A stretch of 64,000 bases of DNA from Gnetum montanum (GCA_015680685.1 MNCI01020481.1:67233-131232), one strand, 5' to 3'. Positions 24,121-35,336 are shown, counted from the first letter of the stretch. A program made the numbers and translations. The notes: generated by a model not told the origin, from the letters alone.

Positions 24121-25320
24121 CTTCAAGGGTTAGAAGAAAAAGGGACACTCTTGGGGGGAAGATAGCATTGGAAAGAAGACATTGTGAAAGATTGCTTGTA
24201 AGATGACTTGTTAAAGACAACATTTCAACCCCTTTTTCATAGTCCTATGAGTTATGTTTATTTTTTATTTTGTTTAAATTGTTTAGCTAGTGGTTTAGAT
24301 AGTATCATGGTTGGTAAGTAATTTTGGAATTTTTAGATTACTATTATTGTTCTTGTTGCATGATAGAAAATTTCTATTAAAATTTTTTCATAGAAGAGCT
24401 TGTGTTTGAAAGCCTTAAGAGCATTTTAGTAGTGAATTTTATTATTGTGCAATGTATATGAACTGCTATTGAGATTGTTAAAAGAGAGCCTCTGCATGTA
24501 GTCAAGCCATTGAATGATTTAATAGTCAAGAGGGTTCAGAAAATCTTTGGTATTTTGATAGGACCAGAATAGCTTCTTTTATCTTTAAAGTGAATCTCCG
24601 TGGTATTTCAATCAAAAATTGTCAAGTCTTTTGAAGGTTCTGTTGAATGCAATTGTTGACATCCATTATCTAGCCAAAATAAAGTTTGGTACGTGATAGT
24701 TTACGCAGCAATTTTTTGGGTAGCATAGTAGGATTGTTTTGAAGAAATTGCTTATTTGAGCCTTGGAAGTTTGAACAATTCATAGTTATTGAATTTGGGA
24801 TAGCTTTATTGTGAAGTGTTTACTTGTATCATTTTACCTTGTTTAAACATTTGAGATCTTTACACAAATCTGCTTTCTTTTTCTCTTCTTTCTATTTCCA
24901 TTGAATTTCGCTCTATTTCTAGTTTTCTTGCGGAACTATCCCTTTCTCTGGGAAAAATTAGAAGTAGATTCGCGGAGTGGTGCTCAAATGTTTTTGTAGA
25001 AATTTATTTGTTACAAGTAGGTATTATAAGGACTGCATAGATTAGGCAATTGAACAGAATAGGAACTCTCAACAACTCATAGTACTTTGCAAAGTTGGTT
25101 GAATCTCTTTAAGATAAGTCATTTATAATTTTACACACAACCCAATCGTTTCATTTTTCACAACAGCACACTGCAACAGCACACACACATACTCACATTA
25201 ACTACTGAGTCTATTTGAAGGTATCTGGGCCTTGGTGTTGCCAGAGACCAGCAAGCATCTAAATCCTGTTCGAGAACACTGGTTGGCATCCGCTTCCCAA
25301 ATGGTTACCAATAGTTCTTT

Positions 25321-25338
25321 TGGCGCTAGAAGGAGGGC
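25321..25338 (+). other. Primer-binding site
   Basis: TGGCGCTAGAAGGAGGGC begins 7 nt after the LTR end. It starts with TGG, complementary to the CCA end of a tRNA. I could not assign the tRNA species with certainty. Confidence 0.6.
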
Positions 25339-25438
25339 TGAGAATTTAGCCTCTAAGTTTATAAGCCTTATAATTTTAGCACATCAACAATTCTTTGTTA
25401 CTATAAAGGCTTAAGAAAATAAATACTATTTTCAGTTC

Positions 25439-27352
25439 ATGACCAAGAAGATTGATAGTCTGGAAAATTTAAAAGTTTCGAAAGATATTCTTGATTCTAA
25501 GATTGATTCTTCATCAGAAGAAGAACAAAAGAAAGTTTTTGAATTGGGAACAAGTAGTGGAGTGAAAACTAGAAGATCAAGAAGATCACCCATTATCTCT
25601 GGTTTGTCAATTCGTAAGAGAAGATCTAGAAAGTCTAAGAGTTCAACATTTCAAAGGAATAGGATGGCAAATCCTTGGCAAGGAGTTACACCATTAGGAT
25701 TTCAAAATTACAATGATATTCCTAAGGTAGTTTACAAATATTTGCCTGAGCCTTTCATTCCTGGAAAAGCTTATTTAGCTGAAGAATATATTCACATGTT
25801 TGAGTTAGCTTTAGCTCATGCAAATATTCAACATCAAGATCAAGCTTGTAGGTTGTTTGTATCAAATCTAAAGGATATGGCTCAGATTTGGTATTCAAAC
25901 TTACCAAGTAATAGTATTACAAGTTGGGATGACATGAAGAATCTTTTCTTAGCCCAGTTTGGTAATCAATTAGATCAACAACAACTATACTGTGGGCTGA
26001 TACAAGCTAAGCAAGGAGTTAAAGAGTCAATTAGAGATTTTAACATCAAGTTTCAACGAATTTGTGGACTCTTTCAAAGACAATATAGGCCATCAGAAGA
26101 AATGCTTAAAGAAACTTATCTTAAGGCTGTCAACCCCAACATTTCAATTTGGTTAAGGAGAACTCCAAACTTAACTACACTAAATGACTACTTTAGTGAA
26201 GCTATACAGTTAGAAAAATAGTTGAACTTGAATCCTGAAGAAAATATTGCAATTCAAAAAAGAGAAGAAAGAGTTATGATTCCTATGCAAGATTTTGCTC
26301 AATTTAAAGCTTTACCAGGTCCATCTCATGTTAAGATAGAGCAAGAACATGAAAGAGTAGGATCTGAAAAAGGACAATTAATGAGAGATATGTCTAACAA
26401 AATAGTGAAGCTTGAAAAAGCCTTGGCAAGAGTTAATATCAAGGAAGAAAGGAAAAATAGAAAGCATAAACATCAAGACACTAAGTTAGTAGAAGATGAG
26501 GATGAAAGTGATCTTATTATGTCCAACTTTCTTGATATTGAATCTGATAATGAGTTATCTAGTGTTCATTATGCAAGTAAATCTTCTAGCAATGGATCTA
26601 GTGATACTTCTTCTCTATCAAGTTCTGAAGAAGATATGTCTTCAGATGAAGAATGTAATAACAATGAGGAAAATGGATATAGTCTCCGATCAAAAGAAAG
26701 ATTAACTACTTCTAGACCCCCAAATGTTATTACTGATCCATCTACTAAGAGAAAAGCTTTTGAGCCAAATAGAAGAGATAAGAATAAAGGTAAAGACAAT
26801 CAAGTAGAGCAAAGCACTCCAAATCAGTCTTTTAATAAATGGATAAAGAAACCAAGCTTTATTGGTGATGGAGAGTATGATTTGATTGAAGACCTTAAAC
26901 ATGTCAAGGCCAATATTAGCTTTTATCAGTTGCTTCAAATAGGAGATCAGCAAAGAAAGGCTTTAGAGTTCATTAAAGGTAAAAGGAGAGCTAGAGAATC
27001 AGAGTTAAGTTATGTGTCTAATAATGATGAGAAATTAAAGACCTCGTATGATAAGGAAGCTCCTCCTTTTCTTTTGACAATGAGATTAAAGGATAAATAC
27101 TTACACAATTGTTTGGTTGATTCTGGAGCTACATCTACTATAATGCCATTGTCTATATGTAAGAAACTTGGTTTGATTCCTGAAAAATCAAATAAAAAGA
27201 TTGTTCAAGTGGATAAAAGTAGATTGAAAATTGTGGGTCAATTACCAAATGTCCTATTGGAAATTGCTTTTGAACCCCGCGTCAAAAGTCGAGTAACTAT
27301 TCAAGTGGCAGATATACCGGATTCACATAGTCTCTTATTGAGTAGAAGTTAG
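25439..27352 (+). pseudogene. gag: gag and aspartic protease of the Gypsy element
   Basis: One frame from ATG 25439 with a single TAG at 26219. Basic Lys/Arg-rich N-terminus; the gag core is at about residues 75-260 (MANPWQGVTPLG..., QACRLFVSNLKDMAQIWYSN, FLAQFGNQ, IRDFNIKFQRIC), matching the retrotransposon gag family (W-Y-x-L, F...F). A long acidic Ser/Asp-rich linker follows (26490-26650). The protease at 27100-27330 has its active site intact as VDSGATSTIMP, with a second conserved segment (VLLEIAF... and HSLLLSRS). No CCHC zinc knuckle was seen. A TAG at 27350 is also in frame; beyond it the same frame leads directly into RNase H and RT, so the ancestor was one gag-pol polyprotein. Confidence 0.85.
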
Positions 27353-28839
27353 AATAAGAATTTCTCAGGTTACATATCAACAAATTATTCTCACATGTGG
27401 TTACCTTGGAAAGGAGAACCAAATCAGATATACATCTATAGCGAACCTTTGATGATTGATAATATTACTTCAAACAGAAAAAGTAAAATGGCTGAAAAAG
27501 GAGATGTTGAAAACAAAATTTGTACACTCTAAGAGAATTATGGTTCTGAAAAAGAACAATCAAAGAATGAGGATAAATGGGAGTTATACTTTGATGGTTC
27601 ATGTAATTCAAAAGGTGTAAGAGTCGGTATAGTTATATTAAGGAATGATTCACCTGAAATTCTCAAAGGAATTCATCTATCTTTCCCTTGTACTAACAAC
27701 AAGGTTGAGTATGAAGCTTTATGTATTGGTATAAGAATAGCTCTAGACAAAAAGATCAAAGAAATCACTATAAAAGGAGACTCAAGATTAGTTTGTGAAA
27801 AAGTAAAGGGTAACTACGTGGTAAAGAGCTCATTCTTAAGACCTTATAAGCAACTTGCTTGTAAGATGTTAGATCAATTTCAACATTGCCGAATAGAGCA
27901 TATAAACAGAGCAGAGAATTTTATAGCAGATGATTTGGCAAAGGCAGCTTCAACATTGGATATGCAAATAATAGAAAGTTACAAAGATGTAATGGTTGAA
28001 GAAGAACATCAGCCATCAGTACCAGATAATATAAGATATTTACAAGTATTTGAAGATGGTGATCAAGTACTAAGATTTATGAAAAAAAAACAAGAATTTG
28101 AGGGTCAAGTGATACCTGAAACGTCATCAAATTTCAAAGCTAATTTCATTAAAAAAAGGATGATTGACTTGGAACATGAGTTCAAGAAAAATTTACTTAC
28201 TAGAAAGGATATAGAAAACCCAAATAGTCAAGCTTTCAAGGTAGTGAATTTTGGATTAGACAGGATTCCAAAGATGTTGAATGTTATAAAGGAAAGAGAT
28301 TCGAATTTCAAGCAAAACTTGTTAACATGTCTAACAAATAATTTAAACAATTTTTCTTGGTCTTATGATGATCTTAAAGCTTTTAGACCAGATGTGATGA
28401 AACATAAAATTCCTTTAATAGAAGGTTGTAAAATAGTCAAGCAAAAACAGAGGAAATTTAATCCATCATTCGAACCAGCTATGGAAGCTGAAATCAAGAA
28501 GTTGTTGCAAGCACGAATCACACAGCCAGTACGATATTCAATATGGCTTGCTAACCTTGTTCCAGTGAGAAAGAAAAATGGTGATATAAGGCTTTGTGTA
28601 GACTTTAGAAATTTGAATGATGCCTCAAAAAAGGATAAGTATCCACTTCCAAGAATTAATGAGATGCTGATTAAAGTCTCAGGTTATCCAGTATATTCTT
28701 TCTTAGATGGTTTCTCAGGTTATAATCAAATAGTGGTAGATAAGAATGATAGATACAAAGCAACATTTATCACCAAATGGGGGACTTTTGCTTACCAAAG
28801 AATGCCATTTGGATTGTCAAATGCTGGAGCTACTTTCTA
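27353..28839 (+). pseudogene. pol: pol part 1: upstream RNase H domain and RT N-terminus
   Basis: In the same frame as gag. After a TAA at 27530 comes a complete RNase H-like domain (about 27572-27958): WELYFDGSCNSKG, NNKVEYEALCIGIRIAL, EITIKGDSRLV and NFIADDLAKAAS. The catalytic Asp/Glu/Asp/Asp positions all look kept. This is the plant-type second RNase H (aRNH), here placed before RT. After a ~170-residue linker, RT begins at about 28470: EIKKLLQARITQPVRYSIWL, LVPVRKKNGDIRLCVDFRNLN, YPLPRINEML, FLDGFSGYNQI and RMPFGLSNAGATF. The frame stops at a TAA (28838) where Gln is expected. RT continues directly in frame at 28840. Confidence 0.85.
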
Positions 28840-30972
28840 AAGAGCAATGGATTTAGCATTTAAGGATTTATTAGGAAAATTCATGGTGGTTTATTTATAT
28901 GATATTACAATATTCTCTAGAAAAAAAGAAGATCATATTAATCATCTCCAACAAGTTTTCGACAGATGTCGTGAGTTTGGTATTTCATTAAATCCTAAGA
29001 TGTGTATCTTCGGGGTTAAATCTAGAAGCTTATTAGGCCATGTGATATGTCAAGAAGGAATTTCCATAGACAATTTCCAAATCCAAGCAGTACAGAATAT
29101 TGAGCATCCCACAAGTAAGAAATCTCTTAGATCTTTCTTTGGGTAGATAAACTTTGTGAAAAAGTTCATCCCTAGGTTTACTGAAATTACTAAGCCTTTG
29201 ATACATATGTTAAAAAAGGATGTTCAAGTAGAAAAAACACCAAAATCAGAGAGAGCTCTATCATAAATTAAAAATGCTATACAAGAAGCTCCATATTTGT
29301 TGAAGCCTAGGCTAAAAGAGGATTTTTGGTTATATTCTTTTGCTTCGAATGATTCTATCGCTGTTGTTTTAACACAAAAAGATGATGAAGGTCAAGATGA
29401 ATCAATTGGATTTTTTGGGTATTAGTTAAAAGGTTTAGAATTAAATTATTCACACTTAGAGAAACAAGCTTTTGTAGTCATCAAAGCACTTTAGCATTTT
29501 AAATATTATTTGGAAAGTTCATTAGTCCATATTATGCTAATTGAACCTGCAGTCAAGCGATTCCTAGCCCAAAATGAGATTGGATTAAAAAAAGGGAAAT
29601 GACTTATAAAGTTGCAAAGTTTTAGATTTTCATTGGAAATATGCAAAACAATTACGGAAATGGGATTAGCCAAGTTAATGACTAGGGAAAGTGAAGTATG
29701 TACACTTGACACCCATGAAGAGAATTGGTACGACGAAATTCTCAAGTTTCTTAATACAAGAAAAATCCCAAATAATTTAACTACAAGTCAAAAGACAACT
29801 TTCTTCAAAAGAGCACAAAGATTCATTGTTAAAGATGGTATATTATATAGAAAATATTTTCAAGAGGTTTTATTGGAATGTGTTCATAATGATCAAATTA
29901 GTTTCATTTTGGAACAATTTCATGATCATTTGAATTTATTTTATGAATCCCCTAAGTCGACTATGCAACATATTCTTCGATATGGATATTACTGGCCTTC
30001 CATGTATCATGACATTAGTTCAAAGATTCAAAAATGCTGTAAATGTCAAATTCATGGGACCAAAATTTAAAAGGCTAGAGCCCCTTTAAAGCCAGTAGTT
30101 GCGGATAGACCATTGCAGCAATGGGGTTTGGATTTTATTGGTACAATTACTCCTTCAAGAGCCAGACACAAGTTTATTCTCATGGCTACTGATTATTTCA
30201 CTAAATAGTCTGAAGCAAAGGCTCTAAGAGGAAGTTCAGCATCCGATGTGATTAAGTTTCTAGAAGATCAAATTCTAAGTAGATTTGGTCTACCTGAAGT
30301 ATTAGTGTCAGACAATGGATCCACCTTCAAATCTGAAGAGTTTATCAAATGGGCATCAGAAAAATCTATTTTCTTATTTTCCTCATCAAACTATTATCCT
30401 CAAGGAAATGGCCTAGTAGAATCCACCAATAAAAAGCTTATCGCTTATATCAAGAAATCAATGGATGGAAATCCAGGAAATTGGATTAATTATCTACAAT
30501 CTGCGTTATGGTCAGATCAAATTAGATTCAAGAGAGCTGTTGGGACATCACCATATAACTTAGTCTATGGTTTATCAGCAAGAATTACAAATAAGATTAT
30601 AAGCTCAGCTTCTGAATTTGTAAAAAGATATAGTGAAAAAACTGATAAAGATAGAAGTTTCATGACTTTTCTTATTAAAAGAGAAGCCGAAGTAGATAAA
30701 GCAAGGGATAATTTGTTACAAAATACCTCTCAAGTTAAAAATGGTTTGATAGAAGAGCTCTAAAAAGAACTTTTAAGATAGGGGACCTTGTCCTATTATG
30801 GAATATGAAGAAACCGAATAAGTTAACACCGATGTGGATTGGTCCATTTCAAATTACAAAGCAATTGTCAAAGGATACTTACAAATTATCAACTTTGGAT
30901 GGCATGGAATTGCAATTTCCAGATAATGTTTTTCATATAAAACATTATTTTGGACAATTGCATACAACTTGA
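28840..30972 (+). pseudogene. pol: pol part 2: RT catalytic region, decayed RNase H, integrase
   Basis: The RT continues with MVVYLYDITIF, where the first Asp of the usual YxDD is Tyr, so polymerase activity is lost. Then come LLGHVICQEGI and a fast-decayed Gypsy RNase H relic at about 29310-29500 (LNYSHLEKQAFVVIKAL). Integrase follows: an HHCC-like region (YGYYWPSMYHDI, KCCKCQ) at 29985-30050, core WGLDFIGTI, VSDNGSTFKSEEF and YPQGNGLVESTNKKL (D, D, E present), and a C-terminal domain IGDLVLLWNMKK...WIGPFQITK ending at TGA 30972. Stops lie at 29144, 29264, 29423, 29492, 29600, 30068 and 30206, and a frameshift near 30750 precedes the C-terminal domain. Confidence 0.85.
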
Positions 30973-31395
30973 AGATATTCTTACACAAAGTAATATATAT
31001 ATATACTATTAGATATAATATTACTAGGAATATAGTATTAATTATTATGTTTAATTATGCTATTGATATATAGTTAGATAAGTAGATAGTATATTATTAT
31101 AATAAATATATTTAGGATAAATTAATTTAAATTAATTTTACAAGTTAATTCATACAAGTGAAACAAGTGGGAGCCTACAAGTGTGACAAGTGGAGAAGGT
31201 GACTCATCCACCACTTAGTGATGATTTTGACAAGTGGTTAGAATGCACAAAAAGAGGGAAAATTGGTTGAAGACTCTTGGGGGAAATTTTAAATTTCTAG
31301 CTACTATAAAAAGAGGATTGGGTTGCCTAGGATTTCCTCATCTTCCAATTCAAGTTGAGTAGAGGAAGTAAGAGAGAGCTAATTTGAAAGAGAAG
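30973..31395 (+). promoter_or_regulatory. Intergenic segment with TATA-like box upstream of the extra ORF
   Basis: An AT-rich spacer between the pol stop and the extra ORF. It contains TATAAAAAG at 31305-31313, about 85 nt before the ATG at 31396, with a GAGAGAG-rich leader between. This is compatible with a separate internal promoter, but that is inference from the motif and spacing only. The rest is TATATATATATACTATTAG-type simple sequence. Confidence 0.35.
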
Positions 31396-31899
31396 ATGGA
31401 TTTTGGAAGAACAATGAAGAAGCCTTTCATTCCTTATGTGATGGGATGTTACCCAGAACATGTGTTAAAGGCTTACTTGAAAGCTAGAGCATGTGGAGCA
31501 CCTAAAGAGTGTCCTTTCATGGCTTGGTTGGCTGATGAATTCTCATTCTTCACAAGAGGTTTAGAGATAGAATCAAACATTTGGGGGCAATATCAAAATT
31601 GCACCCAAGAAAAGGAGAGGAAAGAAGAGCAACCAACCAATGAAGAGTCATGGGAGGAAGCCTTTGTGTCCCAAGAGGAAGATGAAGGACCCAATTAGGA
31701 AGAACAGAAGAGTTCATCTGAAAAAGAAAATGGGAAGACTGCTGAAGAAAAAGTTCAAGTAGATCAAGTTGAAAGCTCCACCAAGCTAGAAAACAACAGA
31801 ACAGCCTTCATCACATCAGAAATTTCCTATGAGATAGTTAGAGAGATGAGGATTCCTACCAGAGTAACTTTCACAATTTTGTTCCCATCTCAAGAATAG
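31396..31899 (+). pseudogene. Extra ORF between integrase and 3' LTR (unknown product)
   Basis: ATG 31396 to TAG 31897, 167 codons with one internal TAG at 31696; the same frame continues convincingly past it. The N-terminal ~70 residues look globular, with MDFGRTMKKPFIPYVMGCY, HVLKAYLKARACGAPKECPF, MAWLADEFSFFTRGLE and IWGQYQNC, and contain four Cys. Then follows a ~60-residue Glu/Lys/Ser-rich segment and a hydrophobic C-terminal part (RIPTRVTFTILFPSQE). It is sense to the element and has a TATA-like box ~85 nt upstream. I do not recognise it. It could be an accessory element protein or a second captured host fragment. Confidence 0.55.
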
Positions 31900-32091
31900 T
31901 CCATGAATGAGGGACTTGATAATGTATAGTTTTTTTTATTTTTTTTAGGAATGAGGTTTTTATACCACCAAACCTTATGTTTGATGGAAATTTTCCTCCA
32001 AAAATATTTCTATTTAGCTGTAAAAATTCAATAAAAGTTTCAGTACATTTCAGTTTTAAAATGGGGCTTGCATAAATTTTTTTAAGCTTTT

Positions 32092-32105
32092 AAAGGGGAC
32101 AGAAA
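32092..32105 (+). other. Polypurine tract
   Basis: AAAGGGGACAGAAA lies immediately before the TGTTGG start of the 3' LTR; one C interrupts the purine run. It is the expected plus-strand priming site. Confidence 0.65.
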
Positions 32106-32993
32106 TGTTGGCACATTTTGGCCATTTCATGGAACAGGTTGGCATGATAAAATTGGTTAAAGGTTTTTGCAGTTTGATAGTTGAAGAAGTGGCAAGAATT
32201 TTAGTTTGAGAGAAAAAGAATAAGAGTTAAAATGCAATTAATAACAACATTCCTTTAATTTAATGGAAAAATATAGGAGCATCATTCCTCAAGCAAGCTT
32301 ACAAATATCTGCTGATGAGTACAGGATCATCAACGTGTTGTTCTCCCTATAATTATCAGCATTGCATTTCATAGGGCAACAATATAGATATATGTATATA
32401 TTATGATCCACTGGGCTTTACTGATGAATACCCTGATAATCTCAATGCCTTATTTTCATCTCTATCACAACTAACTAAAGTCTAGTGGGATTATATGATA
32501 TTAATCTATGCCAAATTAGAGAGCATCTCAAGTCAAATTGGTTTTGTATCCATTTCATTTTTGGAAAGCATATCTCTGCAGCAACGCAAATTCAGTAGTC
32601 TGGTGCAGGGTGAAGTTATTTCCCCTGTGAAATTCAGGAATATATTATCTAAAATTTCGTGGCTAAGCATGATATTCTTGTCTGTAATGGAAAAGAAAGA
32701 GTGGAATTCTGTGTGATGCAGGAGGTGCTTCGCATTATTGCAAGGGACCATGGTATGTGAACCAAATTTCATGGTACCAATCAAAACTGAGTACAACAAT
32801 CCATTATTCCATAGAAAAACTCCAAATAATGCACGCCCTGAAAAAGAAACATTCATTTAAAATGGCAGAAACGAAATTCCCATTCCTATAAGAAGGAAGC
32901 AAATCACAGGAGGAATCCTAGTCCTCATCTTTGTATATTCAGAGACATGGAAGCATTCAGATTTGGATCAAAATTGAGAGATAGAGTGATGGC

Positions 32994-33513
32994 ATGGCAT
33001 CACCTTCATTGGTTTCTGTGAACGTGATACTGGCAATACACGAGAAGAAGACGGTGGTGGTAGATTTGTATCATCCACTAAGGAAATACATCGCGCTGCA
33101 CTACTTGGAGCGAGAAGTGGTGGAACCTAAGAACGATTTCAGCGAGAAGCGGTGGAAGCTGAGGAAGATTTGTAGGCCATGAAGTAGATGCGCAGCAAGG
33201 TTGAGAAGGGAGCCTCCTTAGATTCACTGGAGGCATGGCGAGATGTGATGCAATCCTACTATCGCGCGCTCTGTGTCATGGAAACGCGGTTTCCAATTTC
33301 CACAGAGAAGGAGCACATCCACACCTTGACATTCACGTGGCATGACATCTTCAATCCACGAAAGTAGGCCTCGCAGCAGAACATTCATCTTGAGAAGGTC
33401 GCAATCATTTTTAACCTGGGGCACTCTCAGAAATGGCACATGGCGGCAGCAACTGAACACCACACGGCAACATTACCAGATGTAGCAGTAGAGCCTTATT
33501 TTGCGGTGGTAGG
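32994..33513 (+). pseudogene. BRO1: BRO1-domain coding fragment in the 3' LTR
   Basis: The second copy of the captured BRO1 5' coding fragment. From ATG 32994 it reads VNVILAIHEKKTVVVDLYHP, LRKYIALHYLERE, preserving the motif better than the 5' LTR copy: the stop after HYSE there is Leu-Glu-Arg-Glu here. After a ~30-bp duplication the frame is disturbed. Then VMQSYYRALCVMETRFPIS, HIHTLTFTWHDIFNPRK and QNIHLEKVAIIFNLG follow. Comparing the two copies shows that several stops arose after insertion, but shared stops (after NPRK) predate it. Confidence 0.85.
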
Positions 33514-34067
33514 TTCTGTCTGAGATCAGCACTAGGAATGGGGCAGAGCATGTGTCCATTTCTATAGGTTTTGTGCAGGGAAGGAAGGAAAGAAACAAGC
33601 CAGCTGATTACTCCCTACCTTTCTCATAACTATCACCTGTAATCCGCGTAGGCATGTCTGTACCCACCTTTTCTTAGAGTTCATTTCTGATCCAGTTGTC
33701 ACCTTATCAGTTAACAATGACTTACCTGATACTAATGTAATTAATGCAAACGTTTTTTAGCAGCGATTTATTAGTACGTGAGTTCAAAGATAATAAGGTA
33801 CAAAAAGCTGCAAATGCAGATGATTTACTTATACAAGTTTACAAGGATCGGCTTTCTTGATTTGAAAAATCATACAGCCACCAACATCAACGTCTACACT
33901 AAGGTGGATGCTGAATTACTTTCTTACTACCGCCTGTTCATGAAAATTACTAAGGCTTCAGTGGTTAATGATATTTAACAATTAAAAACTTAAAATCCTA
34001 AATAAAAATAAAATGACAATTGTACGAAGCTCTTATAGTATGGAGATCTTGGATTTATTTTTTAAAA

Positions 34068-34909
34068 NNNNNNNNNNNNNNNNNNNNNNNNNNNNNNNNN
34101 NNNNNNNNNNNNNNNNNNNNNNNNNNNNNNNNNNNNNNNNNNNNNNNNNNNNNNNNNNNNNNNNNNNNNNNNNNNNNNNNNNNNNNNNNNNNNNNNNNNN
34201 NNNNNNNNNNNNNNNNNNNNNNNNNNNNNNNNNNNNNNNNNNNNNNNNNNNNNNNNNNNNNNNNNNNNNNNNNNNNNNNNNNNNNNNNNNNNNNNNNNNN
34301 NNNNNNNNNNNNNNNNNNNNNNNNNNNNNNNNNNNNNNNNNNNNNNNNNNNNNNNNNNNNNNNNNNNNNNNNNNNNNNNNNNNNNNNNNNNNNNNNNNNN
34401 NNNNNNNNNNNNNNNNNNNNNNNNNNNNNNNNNNNNNNNNNNNNNNNNNNNNNNNNNNNNNNNNNNNNNNNNNNNNNNNNNNNNNNNNNNNNNNNNNNNN
34501 NNNNNNNNNNNNNNNNNNNNNNNNNNNNNNNNNNNNNNNNNNNNNNNNNNNNNNNNNNNNNNNNNNNNNNNNNNNNNNNNNNNNNNNNNNNNNNNNNNNN
34601 NNNNNNNNNNNNNNNNNNNNNNNNNNNNNNNNNNNNNNNNNNNNNNNNNNNNNNNNNNNNNNNNNNNNNNNNNNNNNNNNNNNNNNNNNNNNNNNNNNNN
34701 NNNNNNNNNNNNNNNNNNNNNNNNNNNNNNNNNNNNNNNNNNNNNNNNNNNNNNNNNNNNNNNNNNNNNNNNNNNNNNNNNNNNNNNNNNNNNNNNNNNN
34801 NNNNNNNNNNNNNNNNNNNNNNNNNNNNNNNNNNNNNNNNNNNNNNNNNNNNNNNNNNNNNNNNNNNNNNNNNNNNNNNNNNNNNNNNNNNNNNNNNNNN
34901 NNNNNNNNN
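34068..34909. other. Assembly gap (842 N)
   Basis: A run of N inside the 3' LTR. By alignment with the 5' LTR (about 23890-24890) it should hide roughly 1 kb of the promoter, R and U5 region. ORFs crossing it are artefacts. Confidence 0.99.
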
Positions 34910-35336
34910 TTTCTTTTTCTCTTCTTTCTATTTCCATTGAATCTCGCTCTATTTCTAGTTTTCTTGTGGAACTATCTCTTTCTCTGATGAAAATTAGAAG
35001 TAGATTCACAGAGTGGTGCTCAAATGTTTTTGCAAAAATTTATTTGTTACAAGTAGGTATTATAAGGACAGCATAGACTAGGCAATTGAACAGAATAGGA
35101 ACTCTCAACAACTCACAGTACTTTGCAAAGTTGGCTGAATTTCTTTAAGATAAGTCATTTACAGTTTTACACACAATCCAATCGTTTCATTTTTCACAAC
35201 AGCACACACACATACTCACATTAACTACTGAGTCTATTTGGAGGTATCTGGGCCTTGGTATTGCCAGAGACTAGCAAGCACCTAAATCTTGTTCGAGGAC
35301 ACTAGTTGGCAGTCACGTCCCAAACGGTCGCCAACA

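Larger units (their letters stand above)
22066..25313 (+). repeat. 5' LTR of the Gypsy element
   Basis: 3248 bp from TGTTGGCACATTTTAG to ACCAATA. It contains a U3-embedded BRO1-like coding fragment (22854-23345), short CTAACTTGTTGxxCAAGTTAT repeats at about 23985-24070 and a TATA box at 24111. Relative to the 3' LTR it lacks ~100 bp just after AAATTGGTTAAAGG (near 22130). Its last bases differ from the canonical GCCAACA by substitutions. Confidence 0.9.
22066..35336 (+). mobile_element. 13.3-kb Ty3/Gypsy element with extra RNase H and LTR-borne host gene
   Basis: A full-length, structurally complete LTR retrotransposon. LTR ends are TGTTGGC...GCCAACA (decayed to ACCAATA at the left LTR's 3' end), and the 5-bp target duplication CAATG lies at 22061-22065 and 35337-35341. 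Order: 5' LTR, primer-binding site, gag-PR-RNase H-RT-RNase H relic-INT in one ancestral frame (25439-30763, then a frameshift to 30972), an extra ORF (31396-31899), polypurine tract, 3' LTR. The LTRs differ by roughly 7% where I compared ~310 bp by eye, mostly transitions, plus indels. Eleven in-frame stops make it non-autonomous now. The presence of a second RNase H of the plant Tat/Ogre kind suggests the Tat clade, but its position before RT is unusual. Confidence 0.9.
32106..35336 (+). repeat. 3' LTR of the Gypsy element (gapped)
   Basis: TGTTGGCACATTTTGG to GGTCGCCAACA, homologous along its whole length to 22066-25313. It has ~100 bp near 32160-32270 absent from the 5' LTR, a ~30-bp local duplication in the BRO1 fragment near 33115-33165, and an N gap at 34068-34909 covering the TATA/R region. 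CAATG follows at 35337. Confidence 0.9.

Noticed and set aside
26569-26953. Minus-strand ORFs in the gag region
   Set aside because: Antisense to the gag acidic linker; no independent evidence.
34013-35009. Long ORFs of 300+ codons on both strands
   Set aside because: They consist almost entirely of N-gap codons. The same applies to ORFs over 12607-13299 and 45469-46218.
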